DNA from: Deuterostichococcus epilithicus
Lineage: Eukaryota > Chlorophyta > Trebouxiophyceae > Prasiolales > Stichococcaceae
Assembly: GCA_033439295.1 (NCBI GenBank)
Contig: JAVTLE010000018.1
Coordinates: 930,001-994,000 of the forward strand
Length of the DNA stretch: 64,000 bases
Direction of reading: 5' to 3'
Within the stretch, counting starts at the first letter, position 1, and every line of letters starts with the position of its first letter. A program made the translations under genes and the position numbers. This document shows, in pieces, positions 12,370 to 25,482 of this stretch. The notes below the pieces were generated by a model. It was not told the origin of the DNA. It did no database searches and worked only from the letters and a program-made list of their open reading frames with translations.

Positions 12370-15300
12370 TCACCGACCCTCTGACGGACTGTCGTCACCG
12401 GCGCCCACTGCCAGCTGTGCGATGTCGATATCGACAGTGGTGCCGCAGCTGACCATGAAAAACTTCATCACCTGCATCGACAGCACCCACAGTTGACGAG
12501 TGATCTGCTACGCATTGCTTGTCGGAGCCTGATGAGGCTGGCACAGGTTGCTAAGAGGCAAGCCACAGCCGGTGGATCCCTGCAGGCGTAGGTGGCTGAC
12601 GGTTGCAGGTTGCCATGTGGTTGTACAACTGGCGACCAGTGCATGCGACCAGATTGCAAGCACTGAGGCCGGCACTTTGCTCCGCGTCAGTGCTGGTGGC
12701 ACAAGCATTGCCCGCTGCTCGCAGCGACATGCCCGGTGCGGCGCGTCGCCGCCCAGCTAGCGCCAGTGCAGGCTGAACACTGTTTCATGGCCGACAGGGT
12801 GGCTGGGAAGCACAGCAGCAGTGGAGGGCACCTGGGCGGCGGTGGCGCGGGCGCCGCCGGGCACCTCCGACTCGATGTTGAGCACCAGCAGCGGGTCATG
12901 GAGCGACGCGCGCAGCAGCACCCACCCCCGCCGGCCCCCGCCTGTGTGCCACAGGGGAGGGGGGCGTCGCTCCGCAAGGAGGCCAACAGCAAAGAAACCA
13001 ACTGACGGCCGGCCGCCGCCCCTCAACAGGGACGCCGTCCAGCACTGCGGCGCCGCCCAAGAGCTGCCGCGCGATGACAGGCATCAGAGCCCCACCTGTG
13101 TCCAGAAGAGACGCCCCAGCCCCCGTGGATACCCGGCTCCAGGGTCCAGCCGGTTTGCTGGAGCCGAATTTTTCTCAGAGCGTAATCATGCTCGAACAAT
13201 GAGGCATAATCGCACCTTCGTCGACGGACACGCGCCAGCCCTCGTGGTTTTCCGGCTCCAGCGTCCAGTTGTCGGCGCCGCCGGCGCCGGCGTCGAGCCA
13301 GTCCTTGAAGCACGCCAGCACCTGCTTCATCTCCCCCATCACGTCATCGGCGCCCGACACCTATGGCAGCGCGATGTAGGACGCAGGAGCTCAGCGGAAC
13401 TGCTCTGGAACCGCTGAAGCGCGCCACCACCTGCCCCAGTGCCGGCGCCCGGCCCCTTCCGAGGAACACATCGGGTTCGGAGAGTGCCTCACCGCACATG
13501 GCTCAGGCCCGGCTCAGGCTGCCGATGTCTGACTTGAGGAAGGTTTGCAGGGGTGCTGATGCACCGCGCATGCGGGCCCACTCCTGGGCGGGCCGACTGC
13601 CCGCTGCACCTTGCCAGCTTCTGCACTATCTCTCGGTCGGAAGGCAGGCATACCGACGGGCAGCTGCTCCACTTCTGTGTGGAGGAGCCGACCCTCATGG
13701 ACTTTGCGGCACCTGCATCCCAATCATGCATCCTCTGGCTGGTCTTCGGTCCAGCTGCTTACACTTGAAGAACTTGGACACCTACCTTGAGGCAGCGCTG
13801 GCGGCTCCCGGCATGCTCCGGCTCCTTGAGGACGCCACATGCTTGAATTGGTGCTGAATTAGTGAAGCAAAATATTAACAAAACCATACCTTGAGGCGGT
13901 ACTCGCGGCTCTCGGCGGGCTCCTTCAGATCCGCCAGCAGCGCGGTGACGTCGCGGCCGCCCCCCTCCTTGGCCGTGCGCACTAGCTCGATGACGCAGCG
14001 CACCGCGGAGTAGGCTCCGTCGTCCAGATAGAAGTTCTCCTTCATCGCGCCGTGGCCGCTGCGCATGGCAGTACATTCACAAGGGATCAGCACGTTTAGA
14101 AGGCCCGTACTCGCCAGAATAGAAATGCTCATCAGCATGCCTGTGATAAAGAACGTCCGAATAAGTGCGACGTAGCCTTGCCCGGGCTGCTTGAACCCAA
14201 GGGCAAGGTTGCGTAGTGTTCATTCGGGCGACCAACTTCGAGGTTGTTCACCTGGTGCTACCGTCTGGCCTGTATCTCACTGCAAAGATGCATGTGCCAC
14301 ACTGCCCGCCACACAATCAGTTTCATCACAGGCCGAGACAGTTCCGCGATGAACCTTTCTCAGATGCACCGCAGTGGACTGGCCGTTGGCCATGGCGCCA
14401 CGGCCGCTGCACGCGCTGGCCAAAGCCGAGCCACAGGCCGAGCTGATCCACGTCACGCCGTAGCCGCTACAAGCGCGAAGAGCGGCGGCGGTGTCCGTTC
14501 ATGGGCACCATGCGCCGCGCCGTCGCGCGCAGCACAGCTCCACAGGCCACAAAGTGATTCCACAGCCTGCAGGCCGTGCACCTGTGACATTCCCAACATG
14601 CCTACCATGCCTAACATGCCTTTAATGACATTCCTTGCCTGGTCTCCATCATGAGCTGGCAGTCGACGCCCTCCTTCGCGAGCGCGATGCCCTTGTTGAT
14701 GACATTCTTGTAGCCGCGCTGGAAGCGGAAGTGGCGTCCGCCCAGCCCGCTGATGAAGTCGGACAGCCCGTTGCTGGTCACGCTATCCGTGACAATCGTC
14801 GTCCCCGGGTGCTCCCTGCACCATCAAGGAGCGCCACTTGTGTTTGGGCCGCTGTTTGGACAAGCGGCGCTGGAGGTTGCGCAAAGCCTGCATCTGCACC
14901 TGCATCTCCTGTCTGTGGCTGCTGCCTGCAAGCCCTGAGAGGATTGGGCTTCCAGACGCCTGCTGTGTATACATGCAGGGATGCAGAGCGAGCGCTGCGC
15001 CACGAAATCTGCGCCAGCAGACATGCAACAACACGACCGCAGGCGGCCTCCACCGCCAGCGCACATCCTCCACCGCCGACGCACACAGCACCGGCCACAC
15101 ACCTCAGGGCGATGTAGGACATGAGCCCGATATAGCGGTTGCTGTTGATGGGCTCTCCATTGGCGGCGACCACCGCCGAGCGGTCCACGTCGGTGTCGAA
15201 GACGATGCCCAGGTCAGCGCCCGAGCGCCTCACAGCGTCGCAGCCAGCCGCCATGGCCTCCGCATTCTCGGGGTTAGGGATGTGGTTTGGGAAGCGGCCG

Positions 15301-17927
15301 TCGCCGTCCAGGAACTGGCTGCCTGCGGCGTTGGGCACTCAGAGTGGAGGAGCATGTGGCAGATGATCCCTGCTCATATTTGTGCTTACGACGCCCAAGT
15401 CTCTGGGTTTTGTAGGTGGTCGTTGCCGTCCAGGTTGCCGTTCAGGAACCGCTGCCTGCATTTCCAGGGCCTACAAGCACTGGAATGTAGGTGTTCGCGC
15501 TGCTGCCGCATGCACACCTACAGCCATCAGCTGTGAACGTCTGCTCAGCACTATGACATGGCAACATGGCAGGCAAATGTGCGAGTGTGCTGCCTTAGAC
15601 GTCCGAGTCTCCATGGGCATGCCTGGCGCCTGCAGGCAGCACAGCGGCAGGTCCAACAGCTCGACAAGCTGACGCCAAGGCAGCTTGGCGGCAGTGAGGG
15701 AGTTTCTGCACGTGCGAGCTCTGCCCAGCACCCAGCACCAGACATGCGCATTTCATGATGTGCAGATGCAGACCGCCTTCATGGCAGGATCCAATAACAG
15801 GCATCCAGTGTTCCTCCCAAGCATGCAAACAGGAAAACAGTTGCAATTCTGTCTTCATCACGCACCCTCAATGTCGGCGCCCAGCGGCTGCAGCACGTCA
15901 TACGCAAAGTAGCCGCCGCCGCCGTTGCCGGCGTCCACCACGATGTGGAAGCCGCGCAGCGGGTGCTCGTAGTCCTCACCGTCGTCAACGCCCTTTTTGA
16001 TGATGTCCCGCAGGTGCGCCGCATACACTGGCATGAAATCGTCCTACAGGGTGGAGAGTTTGAACTTTGTTGTCAAGTTTTCACACAAAGGTTGCAAATC
16101 TCTATGCAGAAACAGGCTTTGCGCAGGGAACATGCAGGGCTGCCGCCGAGCGGCAGCCAGTGGCGCCACGCGCCTGGATGGCCATGACCCGCCAGTCAGG
16201 TTCTGGCAGTGCAGCTGCCGGCGGGCGCCTCCCGCCCAAACAGCGCGGCTGCCCGCGTGGGTGCGATACATTGCGCAGCGGCCACAGCAGGCTGCGGCCG
16301 CGCCGCCTCGGCTGTGCCTGGCCGCTCGTGGCGTGTGGTGCGGCCGCTGGAGCCCCACTCCCACTCAGGCGTGCCCCCTGGGAAACTCAGGTGCATCCGC
16401 AGGATGAGGCGGCTACAATAAAAGTTAGGCCCCACCGTGCCTATGAGGGCGGGGTCCGCCCGCAGCGCCGTCTGCAGTGCGTCAGCCGCCTGCGCTTGCT
16501 CGTCGCCGGGGGCCACGCCCGCCGCCGCCGCCTGCGCCGCCGCGCCCCTCAGCACCGCCGTGATGTCCGCCTGCCGCGCAGCCAGCAGGGCACAAAGGTC
16601 AGGCTCTCGAGGTCCGGGCGCCCTCGATTGCAGTCGCAGCGCAGCTGGAGGTTCATGAATCGCAAGGTTCCCTCGTGCAGCCAGCGATCTGCCGCTCTTC
16701 CATCATCACATCGAGCCCTGGACGACTCCTGACCAACAACGGCTGCGTGCGCTGGTCCCGAGGTTTGTCCAAACACAAAGCCTTGTACGTTGCTTGAGTA
16801 TGCGCCATATAAAAATGCCACTGGCTGAATGAAACCCACCTTTTCGGCGCCGCCGTCCTTCGTGAAAAATTTGAAGCCGTTGCGGTGGAACGGCAGGTGG
16901 CTGGCAGTGATCATGATAGCGCCATCATACTGGTGCCCTGCGCAGGCGTGTGGAAATCTGTTGACCTCCAAGATGGACGAAGCTTGCAGCTGTGGCGTTG
17001 GCCGCCCATGCAATAGTACGAGGAGTCCTGCCCCAGGGTGCATGAGCAGCTGGTGGTTGGTAGCGCGGTGTGACTCGAAGTGATGCATCCTGCAGTGGGC
17101 GCCCGGAGAGATTGGGCGGACCCACCATCCAGGATGCAGCTCATGAACATGGCTGGCGTGGTCGCCGGCCCAAAGTCCGTCACGGACACGCCCTTTGATG
17201 CGAGGCCAGCGGCGAGCGCTGCCGCCAGCGCCGGACCCGAGAGCCGCGGGTCCCGCCCCACCTGCCGACGGACAGTGGGCATCGCATCGGTGCAGACGTG
17301 AGATGACAGGCAGCCTCCGATTCACGCTGCGGGCAGTGGTGCATTGCAGAGCTCCAGCGACCTGACATCAGCAGCCGTTGATGTGACGCCGCTGGTGCTT
17401 GGCACCGCCAGAGCCCATGACACATCGTGCGCAGTCGCACAGCGCGCTGCTCTGACAAGCGCCCAGAGAAGCCAGGAGCAGTGCACCCACCGAGACTTTG
17501 AGCTGCTCCGCCGGCTTGCCCGTGCGCTCCGACAGCCAGTCGGCGAAGCCGCGGGCGATGAAGACCGCGGCGTCCGGCGGCAGCGTCACCGGGTTCTCAG
17601 GCACTGCGGTCACAACAGAGGTCAGCACAGGCAGGTGGGGCGCCTCACTTGCGATTGATGCAACAAAGATTAACGCAGGCGAGTGAGGGCTCAAAATATG
17701 CCGCTGCGAATGCGATCGTGCAGGACGCGCCGTGCCGGCGGAAGGAGGTCCCTAGCTATGGCGGCGGGATGTAGTGGGATGAGCGCTGCACCTGCGATGG
17801 CGACGCCTCGGATGTCGCTGCCGTTTTGCAGCTTCATGAATGCTTTAAGAGTGTCGTCTCCCGCCGCAGCCTCGCCGCTGGCGGCGAAAGAGACCTGCCG
17901 CCTGCCGCCGCGCTGCTGCTGACTCAT
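12370..17927 (-). CDS. Phosphoglucomutase/phosphomannomutase-family enzyme (plant-type, probably plastid)
   Basis: Alpha-D-phosphohexomutase moving phosphate between C1 and C6 of a hexose, closest in memory to Arabidopsis At1g70820. Exons, left to right: 12370-12471, 12832-12941, 13216-13360, 13890-14058, 14639-14815, 15103-15322, 15866-16043, 16436-16570, 16840-16937, 17126-17261, 17491-17603, 17792-17927 (1719 nt, 572 residues). Seen motifs: GRDPRLSG near the N terminus, active-site loop ITASHLP (S141), metal loop FDTDVDRSA (D308, D310, D312), and sugar-binding loop METSGHGAMKEN. The last exon ends in AGDDSPSEGR. The intron left of 14639 begins with GC. The start used (M at 17927) is the first in-frame Met; an upstream exon with a transit peptide is likely missing, and CAG just before VSFAASG could be its acceptor. 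Confidence 0.88.
13093..13150 (-). repeat. Intronic echo of a phosphohexomutase exon end
   Basis: Resembles 13213-13272 (CCAGCCCCCGTGG versus CCAGCCCTCGTGG, and CCGGCTCCAG.GTCCAG). In gene orientation it lies just downstream of the exon whose end it copies. Confidence 0.75.
13782..13836 (-). repeat. Intronic echo of a phosphohexomutase exon end
   Basis: Resembles 13885-13935: ACCTTGAGGC, CGGCTC, GGCATGCTCCGGCTCCTTGA against the exon edge coding EPAESREYRLK and its donor. Offset about 103 bp. Confidence 0.78.
15416..15463 (-). repeat. Intronic echo of a phosphohexomutase exon start
   Basis: Resembles 15283-15330 (GCCGTCCAGG, GGAAC, CTGCCTGC blocks), covering the exon start SQFLDGDG and acceptor. 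Offset about 133 bp. Confidence 0.65.
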
Positions 17928-18663
17928 CCACCGCCAGCCTGTGCGGATTGATCGCTTGTGTCCCACACTCCTTGATGATGCGCATGTTACAACGAGACAA
18001 AAATCCAAATATCTGCAAGAGCCATGCGGTTGTTAACCCTCTCCGATTGTGCGCAGGTTGTGTGCGCAGAGTGTGAGAGGCATATATCTCACTGGCAACT
18101 GGATCGAGAAACTGTACTCGCCCGAAGCGGATGGATGGGGCGCAAGAGGTTCTTGCGCAAAGCGTTCATGTCTCTGGCGCGGTTGCGTCGGCGAAACGTG
18201 CCAGTGACCACCGCTGATGGCAGCCTGGCAAGGTGAGACCCATACCTGTCGCAGTCCTGTGCATGGGACTGATCTGCCACGCATCATCATGGCAACCACA
18301 GTGCAACGTCAAGCTCTCGCTGTCCTGAAATGCTGCACCTTGCGAGGCTTAGTCAGCACAAGGGCAGAAGTGATGGTCGACAGACCCAAGTGTGCGGGCA
18401 GTGTTTACAGCTGCACTCGCTCATCAACTGCGGTTGAAACTTCAGCTCTGCACCACGACTTGATGTTCATCATCTGCATGCATGGCCTTCAAGCCTCAAC
18501 TCATCAAATCAAGTCAATTTGTATCTGACTGACGACGAGAGCCCAGTTCTAACACCGGGACTTGAGCGTCTCGTATATGTGTGCTCCAGGGCCGCTATTC
18601 GTGAAAGCCCGAACAGAGTGGCTGCAATGGCTGATGCGGAGTCAAGGCTGAGCAGGCAGCCTC
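17928..18663. other. Intergenic between two minus-strand genes
   Basis: Should contain the phosphohexomutase promoter and possibly its unlocated first exon, plus the SDS22 3' UTR. A TGTAA-type green-algal polyadenylation signal occurs on the minus strand at 18405-18409, about 255 bp past the SDS22 stop. Confidence 0.4.
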
Positions 18664-21443
18664 TCAGGCGCTGCCCAGCTTGCGCCCGACGCCCGTGCCA
18701 AAGCTGCCGTCCCCCGCGCCGCCGCCGCTGCCGCCGCCCCGCTGCGCCGGTGTCAGGATTTTGTCGTCCAGCTGCTCCAGCTGTGGAAAGCCCTGCTGCT
18801 GCAGCTTCGCCTGCGACCATCAGCACCCTCAACATGAGCACACCTGTACCCCACGTGGTTCCGCTGCGGGACACCAGACCGCACATGCAGCAGCAGGACG
18901 CAGCATGCCAGCCCTCAAACCCCAAAACCCCTTCCCGGCACGAAGGACTCTGGGACGCAACTGGAGCTGAATCTGCAGGTGTCAAGCATCAACGGTGTAA
19001 TGGGCCGCGCCTGCACGGTGGCCATGTCTGACGTCGCGGGGTTGTTAGCCAGGTACAGGCACACCAGGCTGCTGCGGATTTCGGACAGGCTAACCAGCAG
19101 CGCCGCCCGGTCCTCCAACGCATTGTCGTTCAGCCACAGTTCCTGCAAGAAGGAGCAACGGCTGCGGTGTGCACCTACCTCCTTTACGCCTCTACTCGGA
19201 GCCCGGCATATCCGCCACGGTGACGACCTGTTGAGCATCGTGCCGCAGCGCACCCACTTGAAACAGAGGGTGCATGCCCGTCGAATGGGCTCCCAGCTTC
19301 ACACAAGGGTTGACACCTGCTGGCTGACGGCGTAAGGCAGGCACTGCATGCTGCAGCAACTCTGAGGTGGGTGCGCACGCGCACCTGCAGCTGGCTGAGG
19401 GCGGCAAGGGACGGCAGCGCCGCGAGGCGGTTGTTGGACACATCCAGAATCTTCAGCGATGTCAGCGTCTCGTAGCCCTGCGCCCAGCACACAGGTGCGG
19501 GATCATGCGCCTGCCTGCACTACACAGCAGCCTGCACATGCAGCCTTCACATCGGCAGCCACCCTGCTGGGTGCTCCCCTATGGAGGCGGTGCTGAGGGG
19601 AACGAACAAACGCACCAATAACAAACAGGCAGACAGCTGGCACCCGCCTTCAGGTCGGCGATGCCGTTATGGCTGAGGTACAGCTCCTGCAGCGCAGTGC
19701 AGGCGGAGAGACCCTCCATCGACTCCAGCCGATTGCTCAGCAGCGCCAGACGCCGCAGGTTCGTCAGCCTGCGCCGGTTTCGATCGGCAAGGCGGTTTGT
19801 CCGTGAGCTCTGCACGGTGTGACTCCCCTAGGCAGACGTTGTGCAAGGGCTCAATGCTGTGACAGCCAGACCAATGAGTATGCGCGGGTGGCCACGGGCC
19901 TCCAGTCTCACAGAGTTCGAGCCGCACCAATCAGGGCTGCGCAGCCTTCGACTGGAATGAAGGTGCTTGAAGCAGACCCTAGCCCTGCCTGCGCACCCTA
20001 ACAGGCCATCGAGCGAGGTCAGGCGGTTGCGGCCGAGCCACAGCTCCTGCAGCCCTGTCAACCCGGCGATTGGGTCCAGGCTGCGGATCCTGTTGGAGCC
20101 CAGCTCCAGCAGCGTCAGGCTGCTCAGGTGCTCGATTCCCTCCGCCTGCACCGACCGGTGGAAGGCCAGTCATCAAGGGTCCCCCAGCTGGGAAGGCCGT
20201 AGGGTTGCGCTGAGCGCCTTCCAAACAAGTGTCGAGACCCACAGAGATATGTGCTTGCAGCTATACTTTGTTTTGATACGTACAGCATACTCATCAGAGC
20301 AAGTGCAATTGCCCTCGGGGCACAATACCTTGACATGCAACAGCGGTCAAGGGTGGCCGCACCGAGGAGATGCGGTTGCTGGCAACATACAGCTCCGACA
20401 GGTGCGGCGCCGCCAGCGCCGTCAGCGGTGCCAGCGACTTGATGCTGTTGTACGACAGCTCCAACCGGCGCAGCGCCGTGAGCGGGCCCAGCTGCGGCAC
20501 CTGCGGGGCGAGAGAGACGCTTTCGGCGGGCTCGGCCACGGTGCGCTTGTACACACCCTTGCGGCGACCTGTGAACAGGTGCTTCCTGGCGCCAACAGCA
20601 GCAGGCCAGCTGTACCCCGGCCTGCGGCATTCTGACCTAGACGCTCGGGGCGTAATGCGCGGCGGCAGCTGTGGCTGCGGCGCCGCTGTGAGGGGCAGAG
20701 CAGCGCGCACCGATCCCAGCTTGTTGTCCTGCAGGATGAGCTCGGTGAGCTGCCCGGCGCTGGCGAGCTGTGCCACCGCCGCCGCATCCTCAAGTATGTT
20801 TTGCCGCAGCGACAGTGTCTGCAGGCCTGCACATCGAGGAAGCTTCGGCCATCCCAGCCCACTCGTGCTCAAACAGCGCCGGGGTCGCATGAAACTTGCG
20901 CCTGCTGATTTCTGACCTGCAGGGCCAGCCGCTGTGCAGCCTACTACTGCAAAGCAGACCCTCGGTCTGTGAATGCAAGCGGCAGCTCGTTACACAGCAC
21001 AGCGCAGGTGTTATCAAAGGTACACTGCTGAGCTTGTTTACACCGAAAGGCGCAGTGAATTTTCGAAGCAGGTGACACAACTGGAAGGTCCCAATGCGTC
21101 TGACGTGTAACCTCTTGAACGTGCCATCAACTATAAGCACGCGCACCTGTGAGCGCCAGGAGGTTTGGCTCCAAGCTCGACAGCCGGTTGGCCGTGAGGT
21201 CAAGCGCCTGTCGCAACATGGTAACGCTGCTGTGGTTACAGATGACCAGCCCAGTGTGTGTACGCGGTCAGCCTGGATGCTGGCCAAGTGTTGCAGCGCA
21301 GGAATTTGGTTACAAATTACCGTCAGTGTGGGCGGCAGCGGCACAGCTTCCAGCGTAGGCAGGTGCGAGTTTGTCAGGTCGAGGGTGAGGCCATCTGATG
21401 CCACCTCCTCGGTTTCGTGTTCCGGAGTTGGGTTTGCCTCCAT
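18664..21443 (-). CDS. SDS22: SDS22 / PPP1R7, leucine-rich-repeat regulator of protein phosphatase 1
   Basis: Predicted 357-residue protein made almost wholly of about eleven 22-residue SDS22-type leucine-rich repeats, which bind the PP1 catalytic subunit. Exons, left to right: 18664-18810, 19017-19142, 19385-19477, 19648-19768, 19997-20145, 20363-20500, 20711-20826, 21147-21207, 21321-21443 (1074 nt, in phase throughout). Start is a true ATG: MEANPTPEHETEEVASDG, then LDLTNSHLPTLEAVPLP. Typical repeats are LTLLELGSNRIRSLDPIAGL and LQELYLSHNGIADLK. The end is a Gly-rich tail, GGGSGGGAGDGSFGTGVG, after the cap segment FPQLEQLDDKIL. The intron left of 19648 needs a GC donor to keep frame. Confidence 0.92.
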
Positions 21444-22164
21444 GATCTGCTTTGTCTGAGGCAGTTTTTCGTCTGCAGGGCGGCGCGGTCAACGACTGCA
21501 CATTTCTTGCTTGTTCTGCTACATGTTGGGCATCTGAAAGGCAGGATCAAGAGCAAATTTGGCATGCAAATCGAAGGTCAGAAAGCTGACGTCATAATGT
21601 CAAGTACAGTACTGGCGTTCATGATTGCTGTTCTGGTTCCGGGAAATCAATGGTACCCTTTCAAGCGATCCTCAAGGACTGCCGCGCTGAGCTTGCTGGA
21701 TTTCAAGCTTGAGAGCCATCACGATTCCAGTCTTGACGTCGTCAGTAGTTCCTTTTCGGTGCGAGATTCGGTGCTAGAGGGCACGTTCTGCTGGTGCAAG
21801 CAGATTCTGACGTCAAATCGGTGAGCGAGAGCCTGTTTGTGACACTAAAACAATTCGTACACATTGTAGAACCATGCGAGACGTGCCACCACCGCAGAGT
21901 ACGGACCTCATCTCGTGTGCAGTACGAATTTCGCTCGTCTGCCTGCAGCTTTGAATACTGGGCTCTGACGTCTACGCAAGGCTCATACAAGATTATCGGA
22001 AAGGTCCGGCGTCGCCTCAGGCATATGCTTTGTTTCACGATCAATTGCCCTGCACACGCCTGCACACGCAGAGCGACATTGGTCACTGGAGTCTGCGTCT
22101 CAGCTGCAGACTGCTCGGCGCGCCGCTGGATAAAGCCTTTCGGATATCCCAACAGATTCTACGC
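21444..22164. promoter_or_regulatory. Divergent spacer between SDS22 and the GDSL hydrolase
   Basis: Head-to-head interval of about 720 bp, noticeably less GC-rich than the genes. It should carry both promoters. I cannot point to specific elements. An upstream GDSL exon is possible but not seen. Confidence 0.4.
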
Positions 22165-25100
22165 ATGGTTCATGAGCCGTGTTGGGAGGTCTTGTGCCTG
22201 GGCGACAGCCGCGTTCGCGGCCGCCTGGGAGCCGACTGGGTGCGGCACCGACCAGCTGACCTTGCTCTGAATGGACGAAGGTTGCAGAGAAGGATCCCTG
22301 GAACTTCCTGCTCTTGCGACTGCGATGTCCGTTGCGTGTTGTTCATGATCCTTCAAGGACTGTCATTGTGCAACGTGTTGTTTTCTCTACTTCGTATTGA
22401 TTGATAGTGGCCTGTCCCGATTCAGATCAAGCCGCTGGAGGCATCAACGGCGGCGATTGCAGCACGCGGCGCACCGGTGCGGTCACTCGGCTTCCTCCGT
22501 GCAATCGTCATGAATCAAACGGTGCTTGATGCTGGTAAGCACACATCTACACGTCGACGCATCTGACCCTACCAAGGCTGTCGGCCGGGCGCCGCAGCTC
22601 AGCGCACTGCAGGGAAACCCCGCCTCCTGCAGCGCGCACTCCGGCTCCAGCGGTGCAGACACCAACACGAAACACACATAGCACTTGCGAGGCGCTGCGG
22701 CCGCCTCCCCTCGCAGGTGAAGCTGGTCAACGCGGGCGCCGACGCAGCGCTGGCGGCGTCGCTGCCGTCGCGGCTGCACGAGGGGCTGCGGCAGCACCCT
22801 GAGGCGCACGCCCTGGTGCTGCTGCTGGGCACCAATGACATCCTGGCGCACCTGAACCCGCTGCCGCAGCGCCTGCTGAAGCTGCAGGTGTGCTTTCTGC
22901 AGCAGCCTGCACTGACCTGCCTGCACCCGCCACCGCATCGGCTTCTCGAGCAGGTGGCAGTGCCTGCACCCGCTGCCGCAGCGCGCTGCGACGCCCGCCA
23001 GTGATCAACACTGGGTCACCATGGGCGCGTGCCCGTGCCCCATGCGCGACACTAGCGTCGCAAAGCCCCGGGTAGAGCCTGCACTGTCAGGAGCCCGAAT
23101 CCACACTGTGCCGCGACCTGCACAGGGCTCTCCTTCCCCCAGGTTGCTAGAGGGGCCATCTCAACCGCCGCTGTCACGTCCCTGCTCGCAGAACGGATTC
23201 CGGGCCGAGCACCTGGCGCCGAAGGAGTTTGCTGACATGGTGGCGGGCTCGGTGCGGACGCTGCCGCGCGGCATGCCGGTGGCGGTCCTGGCGCTGCCGC
23301 CCATCGGCGAGGACCTGGACTCGGCCGCCAATGCCACCGTGCGCAAGTGAGATTGAACAACATGACCGGCACACATGGACGTCAGGATGCCTGATACCCA
23401 TAGCTTGTGTGCATTGCGTCTTGGTGCCAAGATGACCAAGGCTTGTGACCGCCGATGAACCTGCGATGCACCGCTTGCACGTCCGCACATGCCAGCTGTG
23501 AATCCTCGGGCGGAGCGGACCAGCCTTCTGCCCCAGCCTGGCCCGACCTGCACCCTTTCTCACCTTTTGGTTGTGATCTTTCATACCTCTTTTGTGAATA
23601 GTCGGCATCTTCTGCTGCAGGTACAATGCAGCGCTCGAGCTGGCAATCTCGCGCGTCCGGTCTGCGACCTTCATAGACCTGTACGCAGCATTTGCGCAAG
23701 CGCTGCGCGCAGCCGGCCATGCCGCCGGCCCTGTCAAGCCCTCGGTGCAGCAGAGCAGCAGCAGCCGCGGCAGCTTCTTTGGCCAAGGTGAAGTTGAAAA
23801 GTGTCTCGTGAAAATTGTCTCGTGCTGCCTAGAGGCTGCCGAAGGGTTTTTGTTGTAGGTATTGGGTGGTTTGCAGGCTTCAGGGACCCATTCTGCTGTG
23901 CAGACTCGCAAGCCATGCTCACGCATGCAAGACTAGAGCAACACCTGCACCTCATTTCGTCATCTCAATACAGACTGCCGTGCTGACAGCCTGATGCCCA
24001 CTCTGTGTGTGATGCCTGTTCTTTGCATGCTGCCACCCCAGGCGCGACAGCAAAGGTGGCGCCGGACGACGGCGCTGCCAGCGAAAGCGCGACGCTGTCT
24101 CGGCAGTCGTCAATCACCGGCAGCGTGGCCGCCGGCGCAGACGGCACAGGCAGCGCGGCGGATGAGCCAATCGTGATCAACTTGGACGGCCAGCTCGAGA
24201 TCGGCCAGCTCGAGGCCCAGGGCGGCCAGGTGGACTTATTACGGAGGGTGTTGCCGACGCGTCAGTCAGGCATGAAGACAGTCGTCGTAGCGGCCGCTGA
24301 GTATAGAACTTAGGGCTCTGGACAGCTGCGTCTGCATCTGGCCACCATGCACCGCCCGGCTCACATGTTGGGGCTCGCAAGCCTGGTCTCGATATCTCAT
24401 TGAGAGAGTCCCGATTTCTCAGAGACAGTCAGAAGCACGGGAGGCGCCGACCCGCAAGCTGCGATGTCCGCAGGCCCCGTCCAGCGTAGGCAGGGGCAGC
24501 ATCGGCAAGACGAGCCTCCGCGCAGCGGCAGCGGCGGCGGGGTCGCGGCGCAGTAGCAGCGGCGGCGGCTCTGGCGCCGGNGCCGGCGGCGGCACCGGCA
24601 CGGGCCGCAGCAGCGCAAATGCACTGGAGCGGGCCGTGGCGGCAGCGACGACGGGGGCCATTGCAACGCGCGAGGCGCGGGTGGCGGGGTCGGCCGCAGA
24701 ACGGGGTGCGGATGATGCGCACGAGATGTCACTGGAGGAGCTGCGCGAGCAGCAGCGGCGCGAGGTGCGGCAGTGCATAGGGCAAAGGGCCACTGGCATC
24801 CGTTAAGCCTCAAAGCGTGCCTTAGCCATTCAGTACGATCATATACTGCAAACCTCGTAAGTGCGCACACGTCGAGGGACTGCTCGGAAGTCATCCGCAC
24901 GTGCCGTCGACCCCATGCTGGCAGTGAGCCGTGGTCGTCCGTCTGGACCAAGTGCAGCGTCTCCGCATCCCTCCTCCGCAGGCCAGCCTGGGGTTCAACA
25001 TGACGGCGTGGCCGCTGATGGTCGCGGCTTCGGTGTTCCGGCACTGGGTGTGCCGCGCCTCCTGGGACGCTGTTGCGACCGCCAACGGCCTGCTGCTGCT

Positions 25101-25482
25101 AACAGACAACGTGTCCTTCAGCGAGCGCGGCGCCCGCATCGTCGCACATGAGGTCTGGCCCTCCGTTTTCCCCACAGGGTGGCGTGCAGGGCCCCTGCAC
25201 GAGGCTCCGGCATCTCGTGCTGACACTGGGTTCGTGCCGACTGTTGTCTGTGCTGTGTAACAAGCTTGGCTTGCAGCAAGCAGGCAACGCCAGGCGAGGA
25301 GTCATTGCCTAGCTGAGGCACCGGCAGGGCATGGTGATGCAGACTGCGTGGCTTTCGACACAGCAGTCCACAGTTGCATTCGTCTGCCGCTGCAGGTGCG
25401 GGCTTTCCTGGACCGGGTGCTGATTCCGGTGCGACCAAGCGTCTATGCTGGCGCGGGCGGCCATCTGGCCCACCAGGATTGA
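22165..25482 (+). CDS. GDSL/SGNH-fold hydrolase-like protein
   Basis: Predicted 451-residue SGNH esterase/lipase-like protein; substrate unknown. Exons: 22165-22239, 22426-22476, 22717-22887, 23192-23346, 23621-23787, 24042-24229, 24474-24764, 24982-25152, 25396-25482 (1356 nt, in phase). Block I is VLCLGDS (nucleophile S15), then KLVNAGADA, block III LLLGTND (G80-D83), and block V LLTDNVSFSERG. In the family block V carries the catalytic Asp-x-x-His; here D408 is present but the His position is Ser (S411). A low-complexity insert rich in Ser, Gly and Ala (about 235-330) separates the core from block V. One N lies in that insert at 24581. The ATG at 22165 follows family length; no signal peptide is seen, so it may act in the cytosol. 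Confidence 0.8.
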
